Below, one piece after another: positions 55,165 through 64,000 of a DNA stretch of 64,000 nt. This DNA comes from Billgrantia desiderata (GTDB lineage Bacteria; Pseudomonadota; Gammaproteobacteria; Pseudomonadales; Halomonadaceae), in NCBI GenBank assembly GCA_011742915.1, contig JAAQTN010000017.1:32044-96043 (forward strand). Direction: 5' to 3'. Made by a program: the position numbers and the translations under genes. The notes under the pieces are model-generated. The model made no database searches and was not told where the DNA came from. It saw only the letters and a list, made by a program, of their open reading frames with translations. The stretch's first letter is position 1. Each line of letters starts with the position of its first letter.

Positions 55165-57456
55165 GTGCGAATTGGCATGGCGATGCCGCTGGCGCTGGCG
55201 GCACTGGCGGGGGTCGGACTGGGACATCTGGCGCCATCCGGGCTGTTCGAGGCCTGGGCGTTGTGTCTGCTGTGGCTGGCGGGCCGTGGACACTGGCGCG
55301 CCGTGATGCTGGGCGGGCTCGTTGCCGTCACCGCCAGTCAGATCCTGCTGGCCAGGGGCGCCGTGCTGCCGGATGGGTTGTTGCGCGAAGACCTGCTGGT
55401 GGCGGGGCGCATCGAGTCGCTGGAGGACGAAGGTCGGCTCAGCCGCTTGATGGTGCGTGTCGACGCCTGCCGCCCGCTGGACTCCACCCGGCTGCCTTGC
55501 GATGCGCTGAGGCGGATACGACTCAGCTTCTATGGGGCACCCGAGATACATGCCGGAGAGCGCTGGGAGCTGACGGTGCGCCTGAGGCCGCCGGCCGGTT
55601 TCGCCAACCCCGGCACCTTCGATTACGGCGCCTGGCTGTGGCGTGAGGGCATCCAGGCGACCGGCTACGTACGCAGCGAGCCAGCTGCCCGGCGTCTGGC
55701 ATCGGCGCCGGTCTCGCTGCGCGAGCGCGCGCTCGACCATCTCGACGCCCAGGATCTGACGCCTCAGGCGCGCCGCTGGCTGGCCGCGCTGACGCTGGGA
55801 GCCGGGGAGCGGCTCGAGCGTGACGACTGGGATCTGCTCAACGCCAGCGGCACGACTCACCTGGTGGTCATCTCCGGTCTGCATGTGGGCCTGGTGGCGG
55901 CCTTCGTGCTGCTGGTCGGACGCGGCGTGGCGCGAGTGGCGACGCCCCGCCATTGGCGCATGGCGGTATGGCCGTGGTGGTTGGCCGGGGCGGCGGCGGT
56001 CGGCTATGCCTGGCTGGCGGGGCTGCAGCCGCCCGCCATGCGCGCCATGATCATGACCCTGCTCGGACTGTGGGTGGTCAGCGGGCGCCATGCACCGGGT
56101 CCCTGGCAGGCCTGGTGGCTGGCATTGGGTGTGATCGTCATGCTGGACCCGCTGTCGGTGTGGCGACCGGGGCTGTGGCTCTCCTTCGTTGCCGTGGCGC
56201 TGTTGATCCTGATCTGGCAGGGCCGCCCGCGACTGCGCGGCATTCGCGGCTGGAGCTGGGGGCTGGTACGCACGCAACTGCTCTTGGCGCCGCTGATGGC
56301 GGCCGCCGTGCTGATGGCCTTCGCACGGCTGGCGCCGGCGGCGCCGCTGGTCAATCTGGTGGCGGTGCCACTGGTCAGTACGGTGCTGGTACCGCTGGGG
56401 TTGCTGGGCTGGCTGTTCGCTCCGGTGCCGCTGCTCGGCACGCTGTGCTGGCGCCTCTTCGAACTCACCACGCAAGTGCTGGTGCAGGTACTCGAACTGT
56501 CGGTCGCTCTGCTGCCGCTGTGGTGGCCACTGGCGGAGCTGGTCTGGCCGCTGGCGCTGATGCTTGGAGCGGTGGCACTGCTGTGGGCGCTGCCGGGACT
56601 CGCCGGCACGCTGCGTCTGGGGGCGACGCTGCTGCTGGTGCCGGCCATGCTGGGGCTCGAGGCGTCCGGGCCGGAGCCTGGCACGCTACGGGTGAGGGTG
56701 CAGGACGTCGGCCAGGGCCAACTGATCGAGCTGCGCAGTGCCAGTTACCGCCTGCTGTATGACGCCGGGCCGCGCTTCGCCTCGGGCTTCGCGCCGCTGA
56801 GCTCGCTGTGGCCGGCGGGGCAGCGATTCGACGAGGTGATGGTCAGTCATGACGATCTCGATCACGCCGGCGGCGTTGCCGTACTGGCCGAGCGTCACAC
56901 GGTGGGACGGTATCTGGCGCCTTCCGGTGAGTCGATCGGCGTGCCTTTCGACAGCTGCCTGCGGGGCCAGACCTGGCAGCGAGATGGCGTCGCCTATCGC
57001 GTGCTGTGGCCACCCGAGGAGACGGCCGAGCTGTCGAGCAACGACCGCTCCTGTGTGCTCGAGGTGACGGCCGGCAGTGACCGCCTGTTGATCACCGGCG
57101 ACGTGGGGCGTGACATCGAGCGTATGTTCCTGCTCGACGTGCAGCTCCCCATCACGCTGCTGGTGGCGGGGCATCACGGCAGTCGCACCAGTTCGGGGCC
57201 GCAACTGGTGCAGATGCTCGAGCCCGATCACGTCATCTACAGTGCCGGTCGGCACAATGCCTTCGGTCACCCCCATGATGGGGTGGTGCGCCGTTTTCGT
57301 CGCGCCGGCAGCTGTCAGTGGAGCACGGCGCTGGACGGGGCCGTGACCTTTTGGCTGGGCCACGGGGAGGCGGTGTCGCCAAGCGCCGCTCGTCCAGCAG
57401 CCTGGCGCCGTGGCGGTGTCGAAGGCAGGTGCCATGCGGTAGAATCGCGCCAATGA
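55165..57456 (+). CDS. comEC: DNA internalisation channel ComEC/Rec2
   Basis: 763 residues from the GTG at 55165, chosen because GAGGGGAG precedes it by nine bases and MRIGMAMPLALA resembles family starts; an in-frame ATG at 55129 is the alternative. It has an N-terminal OB-like part (about 65-180), the ComEC channel with many helices (about 200-510; HLVVISGLHVGLVAAF is the family motif), and a C-terminal metallo-beta-lactamase-like domain (about 520-720; SHDDLDHAGG, AGHHGSRTSSG). It carries single-stranded DNA across the inner membrane in transformation. It leads the exbB-to-murB run. Confidence 0.93.
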   Translation: MRIGMAMPLALAALAGVGLGHLAPSGLFEAWALCLLWLAGRGHWRAVMLGGLVAVTASQILLARGAVLPDGLLREDLLVAGRIESLEDEGRLSRLMVRVDACRPLDSTRLPCDALRRIRLSFYGAPEIHAGERWELTVRLRPPAGFANPGTFDYGAWLWREGIQATGYVRSEPAARRLASAPVSLRERALDHLDAQDLTPQARRWLAALTLGAGERLERDDWDLLNASGTTHLVVISGLHVGLVAAFVLLVGRGVARVATPRHWRMAVWPWWLAGAAAVGYAWLAGLQPPAMRAMIMTLLGLWVVSGRHAPGPWQAWWLALGVIVMLDPLSVWRPGLWLSFVAVALLILIWQGRPRLRGIRGWSWGLVRTQLLLAPLMAAAVLMAFARLAPAAPLVNLVAVPLVSTVLVPLGLLGWLFAPVPLLGTLCWRLFELTTQVLVQVLELSVALLPLWWPLAELVWPLALMLGAVALLWALPGLAGTLRLGATLLLVPAMLGLEASGPEPGTLRVRVQDVGQGQLIELRSASYRLLYDAGPRFASGFAPLSSLWPAGQRFDEVMVSHDDLDHAGGVAVLAERHTVGRYLAPSGESIGVPFDSCLRGQTWQRDGVAYRVLWPPEETAELSSNDRSCVLEVTAGSDRLLITGDVGRDIERMFLLDVQLPITLLVAGHHGSRTSSGPQLVQMLEPDHVIYSAGRHNAFGHPHDGVVRRFRRAGSCQWSTALDGAVTFWLGHGEAVSPSAARPAAWRRGGVEGRCHAVESRQ

Positions 57457-57489
57457 TCGCGACGCAGGTTGCGTGACGAGGGGATAACC

Positions 57490-58158
57490 ATGGACATGAT
57501 GGATGCGCTCATCGCCGGCGGGTGGCTGATGATTCCCCTGCTGGGGTGCTCGCTGCTGGCGACGGTGATCATCATCGAGCGGCTGTGGACACTGCGGGCC
57601 AAGCGCATCGCGCCCTATGGTCTGGGTCGGGAGGTCTGTTCGCTGGTGGCACGCGGGCAGGTCAACCTGTACTGGCTGGAGGGGCACTCGCCGCTGGGGG
57701 GCGTGCTGGCCGCCGGGCTGCGCAATGCCCGGCTGGGCCACGAGCAGGTCAGGGCGCGGCTGCAGGAAGCGGCCACGGCCGTGATTCACGACATGGAGCG
57801 CTTTCTCAGCCCGCTGGGTACCATTGCCGCCATCACGCCGCTGATCGGCCTGCTGGGCACCGTGGTAGGCATGATCGAGGTCTTTGCCGTGATCGTCTCT
57901 GCCGACGGCGTGGGGCGTACCGCAGAGCTCGCCGGCGGCATCTCGCGGGCCTTGGTGACCACCGCCGCCGGGCTCACCGTGGCGATCCCGGCGCTGATGT
58001 TCCACCGCTACTTCCAGCGTCGGGTCGAGGAGATCACCGTACGCATGGAGGAGCAGGCCAGCCAGGTGGTCGAGTTTCTCGCTCACTATCGCGGCGAGAT
58101 CGGCTTCAACGAGCAGCGTGAAGGCGAGCGCCCTGGTGCGGAGGCTCGGCCCTCGTGA
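57490..58158 (+). CDS. exbB: ExbB/TolQ family proton-channel protein
   Basis: 222 residues from the ATG at 57490 with GAGGGG upstream. Three transmembrane helices are visible (about 10-32, 108-135, 150-175), with PLGTIAAITPLIGLLGTVVGMIEVF and ALVTTAAGLTVAIPAL as family motifs. With the ExbD-like partner it forms a proton-driven motor. There is no tonB gene nearby. Its place before msbA/lpxK suggests an envelope role, as in other gammaproteobacteria, but the partner is unknown. Confidence 0.92.
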   Translation: MDMMDALIAGGWLMIPLLGCSLLATVIIIERLWTLRAKRIAPYGLGREVCSLVARGQVNLYWLEGHSPLGGVLAAGLRNARLGHEQVRARLQEAATAVIHDMERFLSPLGTIAAITPLIGLLGTVVGMIEVFAVIVSADGVGRTAELAGGISRALVTTAAGLTVAIPALMFHRYFQRRVEEITVRMEEQASQVVEFLAHYRGEIGFNEQREGERPGAEARPS

Positions 58159-58583
58159 AGTTCGCTCGCAGGCGCCATGATCCGGTGGAGGTCAACCTCA
58201 CACCGCTCATCGACGTGGTCTTTCTGCTGCTGATCTTCTTCATGGTGTCGACCACCTTCGAGACGCGTCAGGCCCTCGAACTCACCCTGCCGGAGAGCGT
58301 CTCCGGGGTGGATCTCGAGGTATCGCCGGTCACCCTGGTGGTGACCGAGCAGGGGCGCTATCGTCTGGGCGAGCGAGAGCTCGGCGCCACTGAGCTGAGC
58401 CAGGCGCTGGCCGATGAGGCCGAGCAGGCCCGGCAGCATGGGCTGGTGGTCGAAGCCGACGCCAGAGCGGTACATGCCGACGTGGTGCGAGCCCTGGACC
58501 AGGCCGGTGTGCTCGGCATTCGCCAGGTGCGCATCGCCACGCGCGAAACACAGGCAACATCCACGCAAGCGGAGACACCGTGA
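58155..58583 (+). CDS. exbD: ExbD/TolR family protein
   Basis: 142 residues from a GTG in a GTGA overlap with exbB. The single helix near the N-terminus starts with the functional Asp in VNLTPLIDVVFLLLIFFMV (about 13-31), followed by a periplasmic domain with the usual GRYRLGERE...VEADARAVHADVVRALDQAG pattern. It forms the proton motor with ExbB. Its stop overlaps msbA in GTGA. Confidence 0.93.
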   Translation: MKFARRRHDPVEVNLTPLIDVVFLLLIFFMVSTTFETRQALELTLPESVSGVDLEVSPVTLVVTEQGRYRLGERELGATELSQALADEAEQARQHGLVVEADARAVHADVVRALDQAGVLGIRQVRIATRETQATSTQAETP

Positions 58584-60337
58584 ATCAAGACCGGACCCAA
58601 CACTCGGGCTGGGCCCTCTACAAGCAGCTGCTGGCTTATGTGAAGCCTCACTGGATCTCCTTCTCCCTGGCGATCGTCGGCTATGCCATCTATGCGGCCT
58701 CCAGCACGGCCCTGGCCGAGATGATGAAGCGCCTGATCGACGGCATCCAGAACCCGGACGCCGCCTTCCGCCTGCTGCTGCCGCTGTTCGTGGTAATCAT
58801 GTTCGCCGCCAGGGGGCTGGGCACCTTCCTCGGCACCTACTTCATGAGCAACGTGGCACGTAACGTGGTTCATGCGCTGCGCTGCAACGTGTTCAACCAC
58901 ATGCTGCATCTGCCCGGGCGCTTCTTCGATTCGCACTCCAGCGGTCATCTGATCTCGCGGGTCACCTACCACGTCGAGCAGGTCACCGGGGCGGCGACCA
59001 ATGCCATCACGATTCTGCTGCGGGAGGGGTTGTTCGTGGTGGGCCTGCTGTCCTACCTGCTGTGGACCAACTGGATGCTGACCCTGCTGTTCGTGGCGGT
59101 GACCCCGCTGATCGGCGGCGTGGTGAGCTACGCCAGCAAGCGCTTTCGCCGTATCTCCCAGCGCATCCAGGACTCCATGGGCGACGTAACCCATGTCGCC
59201 TCGGAGGCGCTGACGGGATACCGCGTGGTACGCACCCATGGCGCCGAAGCGTACGAGAAGGCGCGCTTTGCGCGGGCCAGCGACTACAACCGCCAGCAGA
59301 AGATGAAGGAAGCCCTGACCAAGGCGATCAGCACGCCGGTGATCCAGCTGCTGATCGCCGTGTCGCTGGCCGTGCTGGTATGGCTGGCCATGTCACCGGC
59401 GCTGCTGGCCGACATGACCCCCGGCGAGTTCGTCGCCTTCATCACCGCCGCCTCGCTGATGGCCAAGCCGGTACGTCAGCTCACCGAGATCAACAGCGAG
59501 ATCCAGAAGGGCATTGCCGCCGCCGGGGAGCTGTTCGGCCTGATGCAGGTGCCGCTCGAGCCCGATGAGGGCACTCGCGAGCCCGAGCGCCTTCGCGGTC
59601 GCGTCGAACTGCGCGGGGTGTACTTCCGCTATGGCGACGATCAGCCCGACGTGCTCAAGGGCATCGATGTCGTCGTCGAGCCGGGTGAGATGGTCGCCAT
59701 CGTCGGCCGCTCGGGAAGCGGCAAGTCGACGCTGGCCGGGCTGCTGCCGCGCTTCTACCGGCCCACCGCCGGGGAGGTACTGATCGACGACGTACCCCTC
59801 GACGAATACCGCCTGGCACCGCTGCGCCGGCAGATCGCCCTGGTATCGCAGCAGGTCACGCTGTTCAACGCCAGCGTGGCCGACAACATCGCCTACGGCA
59901 TGCCGGAAGCCGAGCGAGGCGCCATCGAGAGCGCCGCGAAGGCGGCCTATGCCCATGAGTTCATCGAGCGCCTGCCCGATGGTTACGACACCATCGTCGG
60001 CGACAACGGGGTGATGCTCTCCGGCGGCCAGCGCCAGCGGCTGGCCATCGCCCGGGCGATCTTCAAGGACTCTCCGCTGCTGGTGCTCGACGAAGCGACC
60101 TCGGCGCTGGACACCGAGTCGGAGCGATACATCCAGCAGGCGCTGGAGGTGGTGTGTCGCGGCCGTACCACGCTGGTCATCGCCCACCGGCTCTCCACCA
60201 TCGAGCGGGCCGACCGCATCCTGGTGATGGAGCAGGGGCGTATCGTCGAACAGGGCAGTCACGCCGAACTCATCGGCCGCGATGGCGCATATGCCGCGCT
60301 GCACCGTCTGCAGTTCCAGGAAGCCCCGGTGTCATGA
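58580..60337 (+). CDS. msbA: Lipid A export ATP-binding/permease protein MsbA
   Basis: 585 residues from a GTG. An N-terminal six-helix ABC exporter domain (about 1-330; the coupling-region motif DVTHVASEALTGYRVVRTHGAE) is followed by an ATPase with GRSGSGKSTLAGLLPRFY (about 374), LSGGQRQRLAIARAIF (about 480) and LLVLDEATSALDTESE. It flips lipid A-core across the inner membrane. It overlaps exbD and lpxK by four bases each, so expression is tightly coupled. Confidence 0.96.
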   Translation: MNQDRTQHSGWALYKQLLAYVKPHWISFSLAIVGYAIYAASSTALAEMMKRLIDGIQNPDAAFRLLLPLFVVIMFAARGLGTFLGTYFMSNVARNVVHALRCNVFNHMLHLPGRFFDSHSSGHLISRVTYHVEQVTGAATNAITILLREGLFVVGLLSYLLWTNWMLTLLFVAVTPLIGGVVSYASKRFRRISQRIQDSMGDVTHVASEALTGYRVVRTHGAEAYEKARFARASDYNRQQKMKEALTKAISTPVIQLLIAVSLAVLVWLAMSPALLADMTPGEFVAFITAASLMAKPVRQLTEINSEIQKGIAAAGELFGLMQVPLEPDEGTREPERLRGRVELRGVYFRYGDDQPDVLKGIDVVVEPGEMVAIVGRSGSGKSTLAGLLPRFYRPTAGEVLIDDVPLDEYRLAPLRRQIALVSQQVTLFNASVADNIAYGMPEAERGAIESAAKAAYAHEFIERLPDGYDTIVGDNGVMLSGGQRQRLAIARAIFKDSPLLVLDEATSALDTESERYIQQALEVVCRGRTTLVIAHRLSTIERADRILVMEQGRIVEQGSHAELIGRDGAYAALHRLQFQEAPVS

Positions 60338-61338
60338 GCCTGGGAGAGCGCTGGCTGCAGGCCGCCTATGGCGGCAGTGCCTGGCTCAGGCTGCTGGGAC
60401 CGCTCGAGGCGCTGTATCGTCGGGTGGTGGCGCGGCGTACCGCCGCCTATCGTGACGGCCGGCGCGCGGTGTGGCGAGCCGACGTGCCGGTAATCGTGGT
60501 CGGCAATGTGACCCTGGGGGGAACCGGCAAGTCTCCATTGGTGGCCTGGCTGGCGCGCCATCTGAGCGAACGGGGCTGGCGGCCAGGAATCGTCTCGCGG
60601 GGCTACGGCGGCAAGCTGGAGCAGGGCGCCGGCTATCCGCTGCATGTCACGACCGACACGCCCATCGCCCACAGCGGCGATGAGCCGCGCATGCTGGCGC
60701 GCCAGACGGGAGTGCCGGTGGTGGTGGATCCCGACCGCCCGCGTGGGGCCAGAGCCCTGTGTGAGCTGGGCTGCGATATCCTGCTCAGTGACGACGGTCT
60801 GCAGCACCTGGCGCTGGGACGCGACATGGAACTGGTGGTCGTCGACGGTCGCCGGGGCTTCGGCAACGGCCGCTGCCTGCCGGCCGGCCCGCTGCGCGAG
60901 CCATTGTCCCGCCTGCACGAGGTGGATGCGGTGCTGATCAACGGCGATGCGACGTTTGCCCCTCCAACCGAGGCCTGGACCTTTCGTCTGGCCCCGGTGC
61001 GCTGGCGCTCGCTCGCGGATGGTCGGGAATGGCCGCTCGAGCCGCTGCCTTTTCAGGGGCCGGCTCATGGTGTGGCGGGTATCGGCAATCCCCAGCGCTT
61101 CTTCGCCACCCTCGAGACGCTGGGGATCGCGGTCACGCCTCATGCCTTTCCCGATCATCACCGCTTCACGTCGCGGGAGCTGAACTTCGGCGACACGCTG
61201 CCGGTGGTAATGACGGCCAAGGATGCCGAGAAATGCGACTCTCTCGCGCTCGAGAATGCCTGGGTACTGGAAGTCGAGGCCAGCCCGCCGCCGGACTTCG
61301 TGGCCTGGCTGGACAGACGCCTGTCGAGGCTGCGATAA
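60334..61338 (+). CDS. lpxK: Tetraacyldisaccharide 4'-kinase LpxK
   Basis: 334 residues from the ATG at 60334 (ATGA overlap with msbA). The Walker A-like P-loop VGNVTLGGTGKSPLVAWLA (about 55-73), RGYGG, the HSGDEPRMLAR motif and LSDDGLQHLALGRDMELVVVD (Walker B-like Asp pair) are all present. It phosphorylates the lipid A precursor at the 4' position, next to the transporter that exports the product. Confidence 0.96.
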   Translation: MSLGERWLQAAYGGSAWLRLLGPLEALYRRVVARRTAAYRDGRRAVWRADVPVIVVGNVTLGGTGKSPLVAWLARHLSERGWRPGIVSRGYGGKLEQGAGYPLHVTTDTPIAHSGDEPRMLARQTGVPVVVDPDRPRGARALCELGCDILLSDDGLQHLALGRDMELVVVDGRRGFGNGRCLPAGPLREPLSRLHEVDAVLINGDATFAPPTEAWTFRLAPVRWRSLADGREWPLEPLPFQGPAHGVAGIGNPQRFFATLETLGIAVTPHAFPDHHRFTSRELNFGDTLPVVMTAKDAEKCDSLALENAWVLEVEASPPPDFVAWLDRRLSRLR

Positions 61339-61391
61339 CCGAATGACAAGTGGGCGTGAGCACAATACTCGTGGACGATAGAGGTGAAACG

Positions 61392-61601
61392 ATGGACAAG
61401 GAACTGCTGGCGATGCTGGTCTGCCCGCTGTGCAAGGGCAAGCTCAAGTACGATCGTGAGGCCCAGGAGCTGCGCTGCCATTACGATGGGCTGGCCTATC
61501 CGATTCGCGATGGCATTCCGGTGATGCTGCCCGAAGAGGCGCGTCAGATGGATGTGGACGAGAAGCTGCCGGCTTCGCCCGGACGCACCGGGGAAGCATG
61601 A
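61392..61601 (+). CDS. ycaR: Trm112 family protein YcaR
   Basis: 69 residues from the ATG at 61392. It reads [18 protein letters not shown], then [25 protein letters not shown], the conserved YcaR/Trm112 signature, with CPLC and a third Cys as part of the zinc-knuckle-like core. The role in bacteria is not established. It always sits between lpxK and kdsB, and here its stop overlaps the kdsB ATG. Confidence 0.94.
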   Translation: MDKELLAMLVCPLCKGKLKYDREAQELRCHYDGLAYPIRDGIPVMLPEEARQMDVDEKLPASPGRTGEA

Positions 61602-62374
61602 TGGCGCAGGACCGACCTTTCATTGCGGTGGTTCCGGCACGCTTCGGCTCATCGCGCCTGCCGGGCAAGCCGTTGCTCGATATCGCCGGCGAACCCATGG
61701 TGGCCCATGTATGGCGGCGGGCTGCGGCGAGTTCGGCCAGCCGCGTGGTCGTTGCCACCGATGATAATCGCATCCGTGATGCCCTGACCCCGCTGGGTGC
61801 CGAAGTGGTCATGACCCGCGCCGACCATCCGTCCGGTACCGACCGGCTGGCCGAGGTTGCCGAGCTGCTGGCGCTGGATGACGACGCGGTGCTGGTCAAC
61901 GTACAGGGAGACGAACCGCTGATTCCGCCGCGACTGATCGATCAGGTCGCCATGCGGCTGCACGACGATGCCGAGGCATCCATCGCCACCCTCGCAGAAC
62001 CCATCGCCGACGTCGAGTCGCTGTTCAATCCCAACGTGGTCAAGGTAGTACGCTCGCTTTCCGGACGGGCGCTCTATTTTTCCCGCGCCCCCATTCCCTG
62101 GGACCGCGAGGCCTTTGCCGCACGCCCCGAATGGCTCGAAACCGATGCCTGGCTGCGCCATATCGGCATTTATGCCTATCGCGCCGGCTTCCTCGCGGCC
62201 TATCGCGACTGGCCCCCTTCGGCGCTCGAGCGGCTGGAACAACTGGAGCAGCTTCGCGCGCTGCACTACGGACATGTCATCCAGGTGGCGCTGGCCGCCG
62301 AGCCCAATCCGCCCGGCGTCGACACACCCGAGGATCTGGAGCGCGTCAGGGCACTGCTGAGCGAGAACCGATAA
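61598..62374 (+). CDS. kdsB: 3-deoxy-manno-octulosonate cytidylyltransferase
   Basis: 258 residues from the ATG at 61598 (ATGATG; the second ATG at 61601 has better spacing from GGGGAA). Nucleotide-binding [34 protein letters not shown] and the metal motif [12 protein letters not shown] are intact, with the late [11 protein letters not shown] and GIYAYR motifs. It makes CMP-Kdo for lipopolysaccharide. Confidence 0.96.
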   Translation: MMAQDRPFIAVVPARFGSSRLPGKPLLDIAGEPMVAHVWRRAAASSASRVVVATDDNRIRDALTPLGAEVVMTRADHPSGTDRLAEVAELLALDDDAVLVNVQGDEPLIPPRLIDQVAMRLHDDAEASIATLAEPIADVESLFNPNVVKVVRSLSGRALYFSRAPIPWDREAFAARPEWLETDAWLRHIGIYAYRAGFLAAYRDWPPSALERLEQLEQLRALHYGHVIQVALAAEPNPPGVDTPEDLERVRALLSENR

Positions 62375-62383
62375 GGAGAGACC

Positions 62384-62863
62384 ATGCGCGTGCTTTTCGT
62401 CTGTCTCGGCAACATCTGCCGTTCACCCACCGCCGAGGGCGTGTTCCGGCGCGAGCTGGAGAAAGCAGGGTTGGCCCACCGGGTGGAAGTCGACTCCTGC
62501 GGCACAGGACACTGGCACGTGGGCAAGGGGCCCGACCCGCGAGCCACGGCCGCCGCGCGTCGGCGTGACGTCGACCTGAGCGAGCTGCGTGCGCGCCAGC
62601 TGGCGGCCGAGGACTTCTCGCGCTTCGATTACCTGCTGGCGATGGACCACGACAACCTGGCCACCATTCGCGAGCGGTGCCCTGAAGGATGCGGCGCCCA
62701 TATCGGTCTGTTCCTCGACTTCGCCGGTCACGTCGACCGCCCGGTGCCCGATCCCTACTACGGCGGTGAGCAGGGCTTCGAAGAGGTGCTGGACCTGGTC
62801 GAAGCCGCCTCACGCGGTCTGGTCGAGGAGATCGCCCGTCGGCTCGAAGGGCATCGGGTTTGA
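62384..62863 (+). CDS. Low-molecular-weight protein-tyrosine phosphatase
   Basis: 159 residues. The P-loop C7-LGNIC-R13-S begins the protein and the general acid is in the late DPYYGG motif. It dephosphorylates phosphotyrosine proteins. Family members in capsule operons (Wzb/Etp) act on Wzc-like kinases, but no kinase is near. This copy between kdsB and murB is a conserved gammaproteobacterial position of unclear target. The stop overlaps the murB TTG. Confidence 0.93.
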   Translation: MRVLFVCLGNICRSPTAEGVFRRELEKAGLAHRVEVDSCGTGHWHVGKGPDPRATAAARRRDVDLSELRARQLAAEDFSRFDYLLAMDHDNLATIRERCPEGCGAHIGLFLDFAGHVDRPVPDPYYGGEQGFEEVLDLVEAASRGLVEEIARRLEGHRV

Positions 62864-63867
62864 ACGACAGCGTCCGTCACGATCACGATCTGACGCGGAG
62901 CAACACGCTGGGCTTGCCCTGCCGGGCCGAGCGTTTTGCCGCCCCGGGTACGGTTGGTCAGCTGCGCCGACTGCTGCAACGGGCTGCCGCACAGGGCTGG
63001 CCCGTGACCCTGCTGGGCGGTGGCAGCAACCTGATCCTGCCGCAGCGCCTGAGTGGCCTGGTGATCCAGCCGGCGCTGAAGCATTGGTGGCTGGAGCGGC
63101 AGGGCAGCGCCGTAAGGCTGCACGTCGGGGCGGGCGTCGAGTGGCATCCGCTGGTCATGGCGTTGGCGGCGCGTGGCCTGTGGGGCACCGAAAATCTGGC
63201 CTTGATACCCGGCCACTGCGGGGCCGCGCCGATCCAGAACATCGGTGCCTACGGGGTCGAGCTTTGCGAGCTGGTCGAGGCGGTTCATGTCGTGTTCGTG
63301 GAGGATGGGCGCAGAGCCTTGCTGACGGTCGAGGAGTGCGCCTTCGGCTATCGTGACAGCATCTTCAAGGGCGAGCTCGAGGGCAGGGTGGTCATTACCG
63401 GCCTGACGCTTCGGCTTGGCCGTGATGCCGCGCCTCGTCTCTCCTATGGCGATCTGGCCCAGCGGGTAGGTCCTGGGCCGACTCCGCTCGAGGTGGCCGA
63501 GGCGGTATGCGCCATTCGCCGCGAGAAGCTTCCCGATCCGGCGGAGCTGGGCAATGCCGGCAGCTTCTTCAAGAATCCCATCGTGGAGCGGGAGGTGGCC
63601 GAGCGCATGCTGGCGGCGTGGCCCGACATGCCTCGCTTCGAGCTGGCCGATGGGCAGGTGAAGCTGGCTGCCGGCTGGCTGATCGATCGCTGCGGCCTCA
63701 AGGGGTGGTGCAGCGGACACTTCGGCGTGCACGAACGTCAGGCCCTGGTACTGGTGCACTTCGGCAACGGCAATGCCGAAGAGCTGCTGGCCTTCGCCGA
63801 CGCGGTGGCCGAGCGGGTTCGAGAACGCTTTGGCGTGGTGCTGGAGCGGGAGCCCCGGCTGGCCTGA
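62860..63867 (+). CDS. murB: UDP-N-acetylmuramate dehydrogenase MurB
   Basis: 335 residues from a TTG overlapping the phosphatase stop (TTGA). NTLGLPCRAER opens the FAD domain, then LGGGSNLIL, IPGHCGAAPIQNIGAYGVE, the YRDSIFKGEL motif with the active-site Tyr/Arg, the catalytic Ser in GNAGSFFKNPIV, and a C-terminal Glu region. The split loop places it in the E. coli-like type I group. It reduces the enolpyruvyl group in peptidoglycan precursor synthesis. Confidence 0.96.
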   Translation: MNDSVRHDHDLTRSNTLGLPCRAERFAAPGTVGQLRRLLQRAAAQGWPVTLLGGGSNLILPQRLSGLVIQPALKHWWLERQGSAVRLHVGAGVEWHPLVMALAARGLWGTENLALIPGHCGAAPIQNIGAYGVELCELVEAVHVVFVEDGRRALLTVEECAFGYRDSIFKGELEGRVVITGLTLRLGRDAAPRLSYGDLAQRVGPGPTPLEVAEAVCAIRREKLPDPAELGNAGSFFKNPIVEREVAERMLAAWPDMPRFELADGQVKLAAGWLIDRCGLKGWCSGHFGVHERQALVLVHFGNGNAEELLAFADAVAERVRERFGVVLEREPRLA

Positions 63868-63892
63868 TTTCCTGCCGCCTGTCGACCAACGA

Positions 63893-63921
63893 AAATGGCC
63901 CGCGCACTGCGCGGGCCATTT
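63893..63921. terminator. Terminator after murB, probably bidirectional
   Basis: Perfect 13-base stem AAATGGCCCGCGC / GCGCGGGCCATTT with an ACT loop. The A/T ends make short T-runs on both strands, so it can serve murB and a converging gene beyond the right edge. Confidence 0.85.
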
Positions 63922-63945
63922 CATTGGTGCGCCAGGCATGGCGCG

Positions 63946-63987
63946 CAGCGCCCGACGGGCGCTGTTTCCGAGGGTGGTGCCTCGGAA
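63946..63987. repeat. Two further hairpins at the right edge
   Basis: CAGCGCCC-GAC-GGGCGCTG (63946-63964, then TTT) is followed directly by TTCCGAGG-GTGGTG-CCTCGGAA (63966-63987). Both stems are perfect. On the minus strand a frame is open to a stop at about 63921, so this may instead be the 3' end of a converging gene; in pseudomonads rne lies there. Nothing firmer can be said from 80 bases. Confidence 0.4.
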
Positions 63988-64000
63988 TGACTTGGGGGTG

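Overview
The window is a dense, GC-rich chromosomal segment of a gammaproteobacterium. Family content and gene order (dnaX-ybaB-recR; dciA next to secA; comEC-exbB-exbD-msbA/lpxK-kdsB-murB; lolCD; aguBA; a DmdC/FadE-like acyl-CoA dehydrogenase with a PsrA-type operator) and acidic protein tails (MlaA homologue) fit a halophile close to Halomonas (Halomonadaceae). This is inference from content; no rRNA is present. I saw no rRNA, tRNA, insertion sequence, prophage or CRISPR array.

Layout. 1-5600: 5' end of an FAD oxidoreductase, then dnaX-ybaB-recR (clamp loading and recombination), rnd-ycgL-ycgN. 5637-10990: oligopeptidase B, then a basic-tailed membrane protein, a von Willebrand A membrane protein and a YafJ-type amidotransferase. 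11208-18223: fadD, hrpA, a stand-alone KAS III-like enzyme. 18260-20782: MlaA lipoprotein, then a PP2C phosphatase with a degenerate receiver overlapping an STAS anti-sigma-antagonist gene. 20891-25606: transaldolase, chemoreceptor, Bcr-type exporter, TauE/SafE permease. 25626-34716: a phosphate/arsenic/iron transport block (Pho box, pstSCAB, arsR, an MFS gene and acr3 on the other strand, fetAB). 34808-42265: an acyl-CoA block (thiolase, TetR regulator, acyl-CoA ligase, SDR dehydrogenase, OhrR regulator, acyl-CoA dehydrogenase) with several clear palindromic operators. 42286-44050: lipoprotein hydrolase, winged-helix protein, small unknown protein. 44075-50134: dciA, a SecM-positioned secreted peptide, secA, argJ, a Nudix-ThiE fusion. 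50353-52313: aguBA (agmatine to putrescine). 52474-63867: envelope biogenesis (lolC-lolD, DUF2062, comEC, exbBD, msbA, lpxK, ycaR, kdsB, a small tyrosine phosphatase, murB), closing with strong hairpins.

How it works together. Most genes are core housekeeping. The regulatory layer is the more informative part: PsrA-like boxes precede both fadD and the acyl-CoA dehydrogenase; one TetR-type operator core lies both between the regulator and the thiolase and before the ligase-SDR pair; a perfect palindrome fills the promoter spacer of acr3. The most unusual candidate is the 131-residue secreted, very basic ORF between dciA and secA, which ends in an R-x-G-P element resembling the SecM arrest motif. 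I saw no defence system or obviously new multi-gene machine.
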